Shown piece by piece: positions 1 to 10,800 of a stretch of 64,000 nt of DNA. This DNA comes from Symsagittifera roscoffensis (Eukaryota; Xenacoelomorpha; Acoela; Convolutidae). The notes beneath the pieces were generated by a model. The model searched no databases. It was not told the DNA's origin and worked only from the letters and a program-made list of their open reading frames with translations. The number at the start of each line of letters is the position of its first letter. Position 1 is the stretch's first letter. The DNA lies in assembly GCF_963678635.1 (NCBI RefSeq), contig NC_087062.1, positions 47,107,283-47,171,282 on the forward strand, given 5' to 3'. The position numbers were made by a program, and so were the translations under genes.

Positions 1-1847
1 CGTATTACATTTATAAAACGGGTAATGCTCTGTAACCCAATTGGGTTCGATAAATGTCCCCTCACTGTTTCTGGTGCTTTATGTTTAAATTGTCGTTATT
101 TGCTCATTTACCATTAACAATGAGAAATAAATTCTTTCTTTCTTGTTTTCTTAGGTTATTTGGTTATATGCCAAAATGTTTACATCTGTTTCTTTTTTTT
201 TCCTTCAATTTTGGGCTTTAAAAATTAATTTATGAAGGTCATTACAGTCTGCAGAGCAACATTTTTTAAATCTCACTATAATTTCGTTTTGTTTTTAATA
301 CTTTTGATAATTTTATTAGCTTCTTTATGTTCTCTAGAGAACAAAATGTACAAAAACGAAAATCTATTATTTCGCTAATAACAACAAAAAGTTTTGTAAG
401 TTTTTGCTATACTGTCAAAAAGTGCAGCCAGTGCCCAGTAAGTAATAAAAAATTTGCTTTCTCTTCTAATTTTGAGGAATTTTGCTAAATTGGCTCGCTG
501 GAGTTGCTCTAATAGGGTTTAAAAGCAACATTTGCAATCCGTTTTTTTTTTACTACACAAAGAAAAATGTTCCATTTTTTTTTCGGTTTTTGATCAAATC
601 CCATTTGAACGAGTCTTAATATGAGCTGCTCATTACCTGCCTGATGTGTTTTCGACCTCTATCTGGTAGAACCTTTTTCGAAAATTAAAACACACTGAAA
701 TAATGACTCAGTTATGTCTCATCATCACTCAATTAAATACTTAAATAATGAACTATGTACCCAAAATATTGCAAAATAAAGTAAATTTCTAATTTCAGCA
801 AAGACAACTAGTTGCTGTGCAAGTAGCGCAGAACGCTTTCACCACCATGATTTCAGTTTTTTTTTTCAATAACGACTTTTTTAAAAACGAAAAAAAAATT
901 TCATGTTTTTTTTTGTAAGAAGCGGTTAATTTAAGAAAAAACGCAGAATAAAAATTAAATTTGTTCCAAATGACCTTAGTTTTGCAGTGGCGTCAAAATT
1001 GAGTTGTCATTGTCACCAATTTTCGTGAAGTTTAGTCTGAAAAGTCAAAAACTTCAGACTAAATTTTGTTCGAATTTGAGAAAATTGTTTGACAGTGTTT
1101 TTTGCAATACAAATCACGGCTGAGAAGGTTTTTATACGATATCACTGTTGATCCCCCGAAAACCTATTTTTTTCGCATTAATACATGGGGTTCGAAAAAT
1201 GCCATATTAAAGATCAAGATAGGGATAAAGGAAATTTGAAGTTTGATTTCAAACACTGCCCTTATATTGAATTAGTTCAAAACACCGGCTCGGAGGCTTC
1301 GTAAATAGTGTAAATAATTTTTGGCTCTAAATCAGCTCAGATCAGACTGTGTGTAAATTTTAAAACCAACTGACGTAAGTTGTCAGCTTAATTCGATCTT
1401 CTAGAGCGTAATTGGAAGTTCCCTTTGAACTGGGAATGTCCTCGAGAGTGAAGGAAGGTGGAAATATAATGGGGTAGCACAGTACAATTGTAAACATTTA
1501 ATACTACGAATCCAAGCAATGCAGTGTTTTGTTACTAAAACAGCTGTGTTTGTTTACATCTCAATTTTGAATGAGTGAATTAGAGTACTTCTAACCAGAA
1601 AAATATACGGAGATCATTCAACATGTGCTCTCATTAGGTAGTTTCGTAAAGGCTAATTTCAAATGTTTCAAAGACTGACTTATAGGTGACGCTTTGTGGA
1701 GAGATTATTCGTTTTGACTGCTCAGTTGGGTGACAGACTTTTGGATCGCTCACGGCCAAATATTTAAACAGATTGCAGCGCAATAGTCTCAAATCAGACC
1801 ACGAAATTCCACCAAGATATATCTGCTGGCTGATAGAAATCCGATAG
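1..1847. other. AT-rich single-copy flank, no gene seen
   Basis: Homopolymer-rich AT DNA with stops in all frames. The only open frame of any size (1634-1867, minus, 77 codons) has no recognisable motif and crosses the start of the 9-kb duplication, so I do not call it. No RNA gene, LTR or terminal inverted repeat was recognised. The right edge is set by the point where similarity to 10722 onward begins. Confidence 0.6.
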
Positions 1848-1925
1848 CAATGAAGTCTAACTGTCACATAACGTTTTCAGTTTTCTATTAACTAGAAATT
1901 GTTGAAAAAGGTTCTTTATACAAAA

Positions 1926-2656
1926 CAAAGCCCCGTGTAAGTTCTTTTTAGCCGTATGTATAACATTATAAATCTACTTTTGGAAATTTTATATTTTTGC
2001 ATTTTTTCCGAGTAACCACCAAAAACGCTATTTTTTGGATAACCGACAAAACTGATAATTGTTCAAACGATTCTCAATGATTCGCTTATCTTGTAAAATA
2101 TTGAAAAACTACGCTTCAAGAGGATTCCAGATATGAATAATACTTGATATCTTTTTTTTAGAAAATTCAAGAAATTTTCAAAGATTTTTCTGAATTTTTT
2201 TCATTCGGGACTTAAACAAGCAATTCTTCTTTCTCTGAAGTAACATTCAACAAATATCAACCTATTTCATGAAAAATCAGAATCAAAATCTTTTCAAAAT
2301 ACTTCAAACTCGGTCAAAATTTTTTTAGTTTTCAAGTCAATTTTTTTTCCTTTTTTTTTTAAATTTCAAAAACTCATTAAATAATTTCTTAACAACCAGA
2401 ATTTCTTAAAAAGCGTTCTATGTACCAAAAAAACCATGTAAAAGTTATTTATGGCCGTATGTATAACATTATAAATCTAACTTTGGCAATTTTATATTTT
2501 GGTGTTTTTTCCGAGAAACCGCTAAAAACGCTACTCTTTGGATACCCGAAAAAACAGATAACCATCCAAACGATTCTGATTTCTTCTCCTCGAGTTTAAT
2601 GTATTTGGAAAGAACTCTTCAAGAGATTTCCAAATATGTATAATACTTAATATAGT
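1926..2656. repeat. Pair of direct repeats of about 225 bp, copy A
   Basis: The block at 1926-2151 recurs in diverged form at 2431-2656, an offset of about 504 bp. Both contain CCGTATGTATAACATTATAA (1951 and 2455) and end in a similar AATACTT-A-TAT motif. The intervening sequence is AT-rich and non-coding. The pair could be diverged terminal repeats of a short element or an old local duplication. No TG...CA ends or primer site were seen. Confidence 0.6.
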
Positions 2657-2669
2657 TTCTTTTGGAACT

Positions 2670-3170
2670 TTGAGAAAACAAAAAGTTTTACTCGAAAACG
2701 GCTGTTTTCCACCTTTTTTGTTAAATGAACCAAAAAAATCGATTCAATATGATAAAATTTCGCTTTCAAAAAATATTGTGATTTTGGATATCGCTTTGCA
2801 CGGTCAAATTCGGCTAGAAAACCAATTCTGGAAAGTCTGGTGCGGTGTATCACAGCATCACAGCTCGAGGAATTTGAGACACTTTTTATTGGAATACGAC
2901 TTCCTCAACCTACAAGGAGTGAAAGGGATTAGACGACGCATCATTGCATTTTTTTATTGTTCAGGACTACACTCATGTGTTTGTCACTTTGATAACTGCT
3001 TCAGAATTCGAAATGCTCAATGCTTTGACTCAATTTTAGGATTCTCAGTAGGAGAAGCCTGCAGATGCAGACTCTGCGATAGTCAGCTGACGGACAATTA
3101 CCATTTATTCCATTGCAAGAATCTATGTGGGACACTTTTCCAGAGAGTAAAAGCAGTTTTTTGGATGATT
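2670..3170 (+). pseudogene. Possible non-LTR retrotransposon C-terminal fragment, copy A
   Basis: An open frame of about 170 codons has near its end the pattern CRLC-x8-HLFHC, i.e. CxxC-x8-HxxxC (about 3070-3115). That spacing matches the C-terminal zinc finger of many insect-type non-LTR retrotransposons, where it follows the reverse transcriptase. A basic stretch (IRRRI) precedes it. No reverse transcriptase motif lies upstream, so this would be a 5'-truncated tail, which is usual for such elements. The frame runs into the copy-specific insertion at 3171. Copy B has lost the last Cys. The assignment rests on a single motif and is tentative. Confidence 0.35.
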
Positions 3171-3430
3171 TCTAACGCCCGTGGGTCCTAAGATACAATT
3201 CCAGACACTCAGTCTAAGCTCTGCCTTAACCACTCAATTATGGGCTATCCCGACGCCTCTGGTCCGATTTATTGCATTTCTACCATATCCACCCTACCCG
3301 GATCAATTTGGGACTATCCCGACCCCTCTGGGTCGATTTATTGCATTTCTACCATATTCACTCTATCCGGATCAATTTAGGACCAATCCGACGCCTTTGG
3401 GCGGTCGCGGCATTATTTGGAAGAATCATC
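3171..3430. repeat. Copy-A-specific insertion with 69-bp tandem repeat
   Basis: Copy B passes directly from GTTTTTTGGATGATTT to a GGAAAATCA-type sequence. Copy A has about 260 bp in between. Inside it a 69-bp unit starting CTATCCCGACGCCTCTGG at 3245 repeats at 3314 and, partly, at 3383. It is more GC- and CG-rich than its surroundings. Confidence 0.75.
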
Positions 3431-3604
3431 AGAAAATCTATTTGAATCCGAAATTTCATTCCGGCCAAATGGTTTGTAGCAATATCAGTGATTTGTAAGC
3501 CAAGTTATAGAACCGTACTAGGAGCGCTTATATTCCGAGACCTCTCAGAGATTTGTCCCAATAAGCATGAGTTACACCGTAATAAAAGAACACTTTTAAT
3601 TTAT

Positions 3605-3700
3605 AAACGTTATGATCCCACCCTGTTATGATCCCCCCCTTATGATCGATCGATACCGAAGTCCCCCAGATACGAGGAAGGATTTAAGGGTAATTTCAAT
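3605..3700. repeat. Remnant of GATCCCCCC foldback repeat, copy A
   Basis: Short tandem motif of the form TTATGATCCC(C/A)CC at 3610-3645, followed by GAAGTCCCCCAGATACGAGG. It corresponds to the right arm of the larger foldback in copy B (12836-13037). Confidence 0.65.
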
Positions 3701-4984
3701 AAGTACTGTACTATTCATAATTTGGAAGGATAGAATGGTGATAAAGGATTATTTACCAAGTTAATTTAGCACGAGTTTTCCTTATAAAAAGAATAATTGA
3801 CCATGTCTTTCAGTTAATGATAACTGAATCAAATACCGAACTCAATTTATCAGGAGAGAAATTTGAATTGATTCCCGCAGCCATTTTAACCGGGATTCTT
3901 AAAAACACACCCAATTCAGACAAGCGAAATTTCAACTAGACGAACATCGACAGCACGCTATTTAAAAAGTTCAAAGATTTTTCCAAGATCAGAAAGGGAA
4001 GATGGCACTACAGCGAGTAGAAAAGGCTCAAAAAGAGCTAAAGGGGGCGGATAGCCAGTAATCCACCAAGCGTGATTGCCGAAAAACAAAGACAGTTTCA
4101 AGAAGTGTTGGCATCTATAGCAAAGTCGGACGAGGAAAAGCGTGAAATGTTGCGAAATTACAAAATACCAAAAATCTGTATCGACTACGATGATCTAGAC
4201 TTAATGAATTGGCGAATATATCCATAGAAACTAAACAGCGAAGGCTAGCAGTAACCGCAACAGTGCAGTTAACGGATGAGGAAACGGTGGATGATGAGAT
4301 TGATGTTTCCGATTTGTCCAATCAGATCTCCAAACAACATGTACAAACAACATCAAGTCACCATGTTCAAACAACATCAGTAAGCAACATTGAACGAGCC
4401 AAAGCTGTGCAGCTTGTTGACGTGAAGATAAAAATCCTCAGGATCAGAGGAGTCAATGTTGTGAAGTTACGTAAAATAATGAATCCTGAAAACCAGCTGG
4501 CCATTTTTGGCGATTCAACACTTTCGGGTGTGTGCGCTCGAATTGTTGATAGTCATTTTGTTTCGGAACGAAACCATTAAACAATCTGCCAGCAATTTAC
4601 AACATCCATTTCAATGAGTATCACTGTATTGACTTTCTGATAGGATTAGGCGGCCTCACCAGCTTCCGAAATTTGGCTCGGTTGAAGCCGATAACCGTGT
4701 ACAAAGATATAACTCAGCTTGTCAATAATGCAAGTGACTATACAAATGTTGCTGTTTTTGGTGTTTTGTCCAGATCAGATTGTTACGCTATACGCAAAAA
4801 CTGCCAAAATCTCAACCAAATTCTGTGCCACCATTTTACAGAGCGTTATGTTTCCCCTCATGGTATGCTCGAATCGTATCTTTCGGAGGAAATACATCTT
4901 AGCGTTGAAGACGCCCGGAAATTCGTCGTCAGAGTGATACCTCAATTCGAAAACCAAGCATGGAAAATATTTGAACTACAATAG
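3700..4984 (+). pseudogene. Unidentified coding-like region, copy A
   Basis: Several consecutive plus-strand frames look like pieces of one protein conserved between A and B: a part around 3805-3940, an acidic/basic helical part (about 4090-4320, with DEEKREML and DEETVDDEIDVSD), and a C-terminal part ending at the stop at 4982-4984. The last part also stays open upstream of its first ATG at 4673, to about 4590. A one-base loss near 4202 (copy B reads TTCAATG) breaks the frame. About 320 bp (4325-4645) are absent from copy B. I do not recognise the family. Gag of the neighbouring plus-strand Gypsy is one possibility, suggested only by its position upstream of an integrase. Confidence 0.4.
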
Positions 4985-5082
4985 TTTTCAAACTAACTTA
5001 TTTTTTCTTATCCAACTGTTTTGATGTCGAGCTTATATTGAATGTTTTTTTTCCCAGTTTTGACAGTTTATGAAGCTCTGAC

Positions 5083-5275
5083 CTGTGGTCTCTGCGGTGA
5101 CTCAGGTCACAAAAGAAACAATTTATTACAAATTGGAGGCCTAGACTAGTGTTTTTAGAAATGCTAAGACCGCTGGTCTCTGCGGTGTCTCAGGTCACAA
5201 AGCAACAAAGTATTACAAATCGGAGTACTAGACTAGATTTTTTGGAAAAGCTAAGACCAGGTCACAAAAAGTATG
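5083..5275. repeat. 88-bp tandem repeat, copy A
   Basis: GGTCTCTGCGGTG(A/T)CTCAGG at about 5087 recurs at about 5175, with a truncated third copy (AAGACCAGGTCACAAA) near 5262. Each is followed by a TATTACAAAT-type stretch and CTAGACTAG. Confidence 0.7.
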
Positions 5276-5499
5276 CATTGTATATACACATCGGAACTTG
5301 TTTTTTTATGAAAACTCAATTATAAAATTATGAAAATTTTTTTAAAAAAAGTAGAAGAGACTACGTTAGACAAATAAACATACGTTGACATACAATTATA
5401 ATTGTACCTACATAGACACATGTCGATTTACTCTGTGAAAACTTGATATAATTAAATGTTTTATAGCTTGAATAGCTTGCAATTTATACAAACAAAAAT

Positions 5500-6620
5500 C
5501 CACTCATACACATACTTACATAAATACATATATACGTGCAAATGCATATATATACGAACACCTTTACTTAACTTACTTCACTCTCATTCATGTACGCATA
5601 CATGCCTTTACACATGCATTCATATGCACATATATGCATATACACATACATACATATACAAATACATACATACACATACACATACATACATGCATACATA
5701 CGTACTTACTTATTTACATAGATACATACAAACACTTACATACATAAATAATCTTACATGCATACACATAAAAACATATATAAAAAGATACATGTACATA
5801 CATACACATAAACAAACAGTTACATAAACAAACATATGCACATACTTACCTACACACATCCATGCATATGCTTAAACATGCATTAACCAATACATACTTT
5901 TAAAAATAAATACACATTTCTAAATACAAACACATACATACATACTTATCTACACTCAAACGTGTTCATACATAAACATACATTCACATAAATATCCATA
6001 CACATACATACATGTATAAATACATACACGTACAAACATACACATATAAAATATATATACACATACAAACACATACACATACCTACCTACACACATTTCT
6101 TCTTATACACATACATACATGCATGCATCCACATACATAGGTACATACTTTCTTACATACATACATATTTACATACATACACATACATACAGAAATACAC
6201 GCATACACATACCCATACAAATACTCATACACATATATACACATACAGATACATACATGTACATGCATACACATACAAACATATACTCACACATTTATGA
6301 ATACATACACATATAAAAACAGATAGTTATAAAAACAGATATTCACACAAACACATACACGTACCTACCTACACTCATTCCTTTATTTACACATACAAAT
6401 ACTCATACATACGTACATGCGTTCTTACATGCAGTTAAATATATACATACAAACATATACACATAAATACACATACACATTCATACACATACCTACCATC
6501 ACATATTCAATCATATACGCATACATGCATTTACACATTCATTCATATGCACATAGATACATTTACTCATACAAACGTGAACAAACACTTAAAATACATA
6601 CACATACATACAAACGAGGT
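5500..6620. repeat. CATA/TACA microsatellite tract, copy A
   Basis: About 1.1 kb of degenerate tetra- and hexanucleotide repeat (ACAT, ACATAC, ATACAA and related), interrupted by short unique words. The Tyr/Thr/His/Ile-rich frames it creates on the plus strand, and the Met/Tyr/Val/Cys-rich ones on the minus strand, are by-products of the repeat and are not genes. Its right edge runs directly into the integrase frame. Confidence 0.9.
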
Positions 6621-7800
6621 ATTGTTCCGTATAATGCAGAACGGGTGAGAAATTATTCAATAAACATTTTACTTTTAATTCAATCACAAAGAGCCAATAG
6701 GTTTCGCCTGTCTCCAGAAGTTTTCGACACAATTGAGCAATTGAAGGTCAAAATTGTCAAATCTTACATGTCGAAGCCATTTGAACATTTAGAAATTGAT
6801 CTTGTTGGGCTAAATTTTCTATTTAATAAGTCTGAAGCTGTCTATAAGCTCAGGGTCATTGACAAAGAAAGTCGTTTTAATTTCGTGTTTCCTATTTAAA
6901 AAATCAGTAGTAGTAGTGTTATAGTTATTGCATTCTCGCGCAATCTGTTGTCTTTGCTCGGGACTCCAGCTTTTTTCCATTCAGATAGAGGGCATTAATT
7001 CGTGTCCAACGAATCCAGTTCTTTTTTCATAAAAGTGGCATACCTCATTTTCGTCCAACAACATACCATTCAAGTGAAATTGGTAAATTTGAGCATTTTA
7101 ATAGAACGATATGGACGGCGATTTGCTGCATTTTACACTTGATCTGGAGAAAAGAGAAAGTGACCTTCCACAAGCAATTGCATTCATTCACAGCTCGGTA
7201 TTTCCAGCTACTAACTAAACACCTCCTTCACGGGTATTTCGCTTCGACAAAAGGCGCAGTGCTGGTTTTTTATATTGGTTAACATCTAGCCGCAGCGCTG
7301 ATTGCTTATTGAAGTGGAGCCATCAACTCGGTTCTCAGAAAGAACACAGCGCTGGATGGCACAGTGCTAGTTTTTCATTTGTTTATTGGTTATCATCTGG
7401 CTGCGGCTCTGATTTGAAAAAGTTTGTCCGCAACAAGGACAACCCTTTAGTGACTCCGGTGATAATGATCAGGTAATTAACCCACTTTTTGTCAGAGTAA
7501 GACTTCCGAACGGAAAATTAGCAAATAGCTACAGTTGAGCCCAAAGCGCAGATTAAAGTATCTGTTGAAAATATGCTCGAAACCACGGGCATGACCTAAG
7601 AATTTGATGAGACAATCAACAGTCGAGTAGACGATGCGCAAGAGTCAAGCATGCAAGTTGACCAAAAGACGAGTTCTCGAGGTACAAAAAACAAACTCAG
7701 TCTTATGTTGGGAGCTCAGATATCAATGAGAAGCCCGAAGATGGTGAATTAGTACGGCGTTGTGATTCACTATTCTTTTGGCGGGAATGAAAATTGGATA
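6620..7800 (+). pseudogene. Ty3/Gypsy integrase and pol C-terminus, decayed, copy A
   Basis: The frame leaving the microsatellite reads into an rve-type integrase core. HLEIDLVGL places the first catalytic Asp at 6798-6800. After a TAA at 6897-6899 the same frame continues to FFHSDRG, with the second Asp at 6984-6986. After another stop and a frameshift, GKFEHFNRT carries the catalytic Glu at 7091-7093. Weaker traces follow: a RRS-like segment after the core near 7250, and an LPNGKLA C-terminal motif near 7505. The D, D, E set is still visible, but at least two stops and a frameshift make this a pseudogene. Reverse transcriptase is not found upstream, where the microsatellite lies instead. 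This element is distinct from the minus-strand one to its right. Confidence 0.75.
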
Positions 7801-8149
7801 TTGCTCATTATAAAGGTGATTTTTGATCTGGTTGAATGAAAGCTTCATAAAGAAACGACGTCCAACGCAAAAATTTAGAGGAAAAAAAATCGACCATTAA
7901 AAAGTACTCCAAAAACGAAAAACCATCCGCATTACAGATTTCCTACCTACGCCTTGTTTTCGGCGAAAACTTCAAAGAAAACCACTGAAAATACTTTTGA
8001 GGTAATTTTTGGGATGTTGTGCTAGGCCAAAGCGGGAGGTGAATTGAGGTCTAGGTATGCCACTTACGTCGCGCAAAATCATTGCGGCCAAAAATGTTTT
8101 CTTTTGCGATCTTCGCAACTCAAAATGGGTAGAACATATATACGTCACC
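7801..8149. other. Non-coding stretch between two Gypsy remnants, copy A
   Basis: Includes a GC-richer section (about 8030-8100, with AAAGCGGGAGGTGAATTGAGG). It may be the 3' untranslated region or LTR of the plus-strand element, but no second copy at a 5' end was found to prove it. The same sequence is at 16921-17282 in copy B. Confidence 0.4.
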
Positions 8150-8410
8150 GCTACTACTACGGTACTAACTTGAGATAATAACTAGTTCCTACTTCCAAAG
8201 AAATAAACTGTTCTTCTAAATAGTAGTTTTTCTCTGTGAGAACTGCTGAATTCTACGTAGATTCATTCCAGTCTGATCAAACCAGCGGTAGTTTTGAAGA
8301 TTTGAAGATTTGAACTACAGTAACATTGATCTATAAAAAGGAAGCAAAAATAGGTATATAAAACACTTAAGGTTAGCCTACGTTAGTGCTATTGCAGTAG
8401 CAAAACCACA
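8150..8410 (-). repeat. 3' LTR of truncated minus-strand Gypsy, copy A
   Basis: Nearly the same sequence as 17283-17543 and, more diverged, 23521-23771: TAAACTGTTCTTCTAAA, the GAATTCTACGTAGATTCATT block, ATAGGTATATAAA, GCTATTGCAGTAGCAAAACC ending in CA at 8410. On the minus strand it starts TGTGGTTTTG. The left edge is approximate. Confidence 0.75.
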
Positions 8411-9900
8411 TAGCTGCTGAGGTGAAAAGAAAATTAAACATTTTTGGAAATAACCTTATAATAACATTAGGAGTTTTCATTCTCAGTTTTAAAAGTTGCC
8501 ATCTCAATTGCAAAATTGTTTGTTGTCTATTTTCATTTCTCAATATTTGTCTAGTTATATTACCCAGCTGAGTTTCCAGTCAACGCCTTCCTATAGTGTA
8601 GCGTATCCAAATTTTCGTCTAAATAAGTGTCTCTCCAATAGCCTCAGTCGCGTTTTGATTGGTTGATCGTTTCGTGTCTTAAAGTAATCTTAAGTAATCT
8701 CTCGTAGTCTTGTAGTGTCGCTTTTAAAAATTCCTACCTGAGAGTTCTTCTTGCGAAGTTTCCATTATCGAATGCTTGGCTGGATTGCCATAACATTGGA
8801 GTTCCTTACTCTTAGTTTGTCGGGAGCTTCTTCTGACCCCGGTGTCCTCCATGCTCGAGTCGTCAGATGCGCCTGTTGGAGGGTCAAATCGGTCATCCCT
8901 CTTTGGTTTTTCCCGTGGATTGGTTTTTCCCTCTGAATTCGTCTGCCATTTTTACATTCCCTTCTTTAGTGATTTGTAGCCGAGTTCTCCATTCGACACG
9001 CGTTAGGTCATGATTTTGGAAGATGTCTGAGATGTCCTCTGATTTAGTGGACAGATCTTTTTTCTTTTGTTTTCCGCCTTTCTGCTGTTTCCGGGCTGTT
9101 GAACTGTCTTCATTTTTCCGTTTCTTCTGTGACGGGTTCCCTTGCTGCCGTCGCAGCTTTTTCTTAGCGGAATTCTTGGATTGTCTTTTTTTTTCTTCTC
9201 GTTTTTTTTTCAAAAAGACTTCTCCATTCGTTTTTGGTCCGCTTGATGAGCCTGGTCCTCCCTTGTTTGGTTTAGCCCACTTTTTTGCTAGATTTAACCC
9301 TCCCCCTGCCTCTGTTACCCTAGAGGTGACTAGGGTCCGATTGTGTTGGAACCTTTCTTCGGCGAACAATGAGTCCGTTCGCTGTGACTGCAGTTGCAGT
9401 TTCATGTCGGCATCACTCTCCTCCAATCTCTCTGGCGAATTGATCTCTTGGAGTTTTTCCTTCGCTCCGCTGATGAGTTTTTACTCAAGCCTTGTGTCGG
9501 TTCTTGTTGTTAATGAGTTTTTGCTTCTACAATATCCGATTTTCGGTAGACTGAACCTCCGGATGTTTTCACTGTCGACCCTGTCTCGGAAGCTATCCTT
9601 ACCTTCAGGCGTTTCAGGAGGGCCTGGCCGCTTTTTTAAAATTTCTCTTTTCGGAGTATCGTTTTTTCGTGGAAGGCGATTACTCCTCCTCTTTGTCCTC
9701 AAAAAATCCCTTTTTCCCAGGAGTAGATCATTTTTTTTCTGAGTTCGGGATTGGACTGCTGCATCCACAATTAATCGAAAGTCATTTTTCGCGGCGTCTG
9801 TACGCTCTTAATTCCATCTGACGTTCGCCTCCCGTTAGGCCTTCTAGGACCTTTGCATGTTCTCTATCTCGTGCTGTGGTAAGTTGCTGTTTGTACATCG
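8411..9900 (-). pseudogene. Gypsy pol C-terminal tail, copy A
   Basis: Minus-strand frames 9481-9768 and 8893-9426 are Lys/Arg/Ser/Pro-rich and low in complexity, with a GGGLNLAKK motif and a serine-arginine-rich end (RRSSRQTKSK type near 8850). They lie directly downstream of the integrase in the element's direction and upstream of its LTR, so I read them as the long C-terminal extension of pol. Plus-strand frames here (for example 9023-9742, Phe/Ser-rich) are complements of that tail and not genes. The frame is broken several times. Confidence 0.6.
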
Positions 9901-10099
9901 GACTTGTATCTCCTCTAATTGCCCCGTTTCTGGTGGCAATTTTCAGATTTCCCTGGTCGGTCGATTCCTCTTTTGAGCTACAAGGCTGTGAGCCAGATCA
10001 TTCCAGATGTCTAAGTAGTCAGAACTCGTCATAAATCGAACACCTAGTATTTTAAATTAAGTTTTCGGGATTCTTCCTAAATGTGCATGAAATGGAGAG

Positions 10100-10720
10100 A
10101 CTTGGATAGTTTTTTGTTTGTTCTACCGAAGATCACGGGTTTTTCTGTTGAGGCAGGGTTTGTTCAAGCGCTTGTTTTCTTTTACTAACATTACTACTTG
10201 TCTTTGCTTTATTGATTGCATGGTTCTTCCTTCTTATCCGCAATCGCGATGGTCACCCACAGGGCAGAAGTGTTGCTCTATATCGTTTTCTGTACAAAAT
10301 TACTTATACGATTTCCCCTTGAAGCCCTAAATTGATCTGATTGGATTGATTCCGAGATACCATGTGTATCGATATATGTTTGCAAATATTTTACCATAGT
10401 GTTTCCACTCGTTAATTTAGTTATTCTTATTAACGGAAAACTTGAGAATCTATCAATAGCTACGAGCAAGTATTTTTTTCCGTTATGTTTTTCTATTGGA
10501 CCCGTGTTCTCTAACTGGAGTTCCTGAACCGGATGCGTAGGCAGTCGTAGAGGTTTTGATGCAATTTTTGATACTTTGCGTTTGAAACATATCTGGTGCA
10601 ACTACGGCATTCCTCCTCGAGATTCACTGTCCTTGTGCATTTGAGGCCACCACATTTTGATACTCCCAGCATCGCTACCTGTCATGGGTGTCCTCTGTGA
10701 ATTCGTTTTAGTACTACCTG
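10100..10720 (-). pseudogene. Gypsy integrase core, 5'-truncated at duplication junction, copy A
   Basis: Minus-strand frame 10601-10278 reads as a retroviral-type integrase core: a TGPIEKHNGKKYLLVAIDRF segment, then THGISESIQSDQF, which keeps the second catalytic Asp. The first catalytic Asp position reads Glu (LENTGPI). The Glu region near 10250-10230 reads as GDHR followed by a stop and EGRT, where family members usually have VERT, so the catalytic Glu appears to be Gly. Upstream parts (RNase H, RT) are missing because copy A ends at 10720. Confidence 0.75.
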
Positions 10721-10800
10721 ACAATGAGGTCTAACTGTCAGGTAACTTTTTCAGTTTTCTATTAACTAGAAATTGTTGAAAAAGGTTCTTTATACAAAAC

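Larger units (their letters stand above)
1848..10720. repeat. Tandem segmental duplication, copy A (about 8.9 kb)
   Basis: From CAATGAAGTCTAACTGTCA at 1848 this segment can be followed, in order and orientation, along the segment starting at 10722 (CAATGAGGTCTAACTGTCA). Matching landmarks include the zinc-finger-like frame, the coding-like block, the CATA tract, the plus-strand integrase, the LTR and the minus-strand pol tail. It ends at GTACTACCTG (10711-10720), inside a Gypsy integrase. The copies differ by scattered substitutions and several copy-specific indels, so the duplication is not recent. Copy A alone carries 3171-3430 and about 4325-4645. Confidence 0.9.

Noticed and set aside
5456-6316. 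Long open frames rich in Tyr, Thr, His and Ile (plus) or Met, Tyr, Val, Cys (minus)
   Set aside because: They are translations of the CATA/TACA microsatellite, and the same happens at 14510-15756.
9023-9742. 239-codon plus-strand frame rich in Phe, Ser and Leu
   Set aside because: It is antisense to the Lys/Arg/Ser-rich pol tail of the minus-strand Gypsy, and is broken into shorter frames in copy B.
9766-10120. Separate host gene between pol tail and integrase of copy A
   Set aside because: No continuous frame on either strand; sequence parallels copy B and fits the integrase C-terminal part of the Gypsy element.
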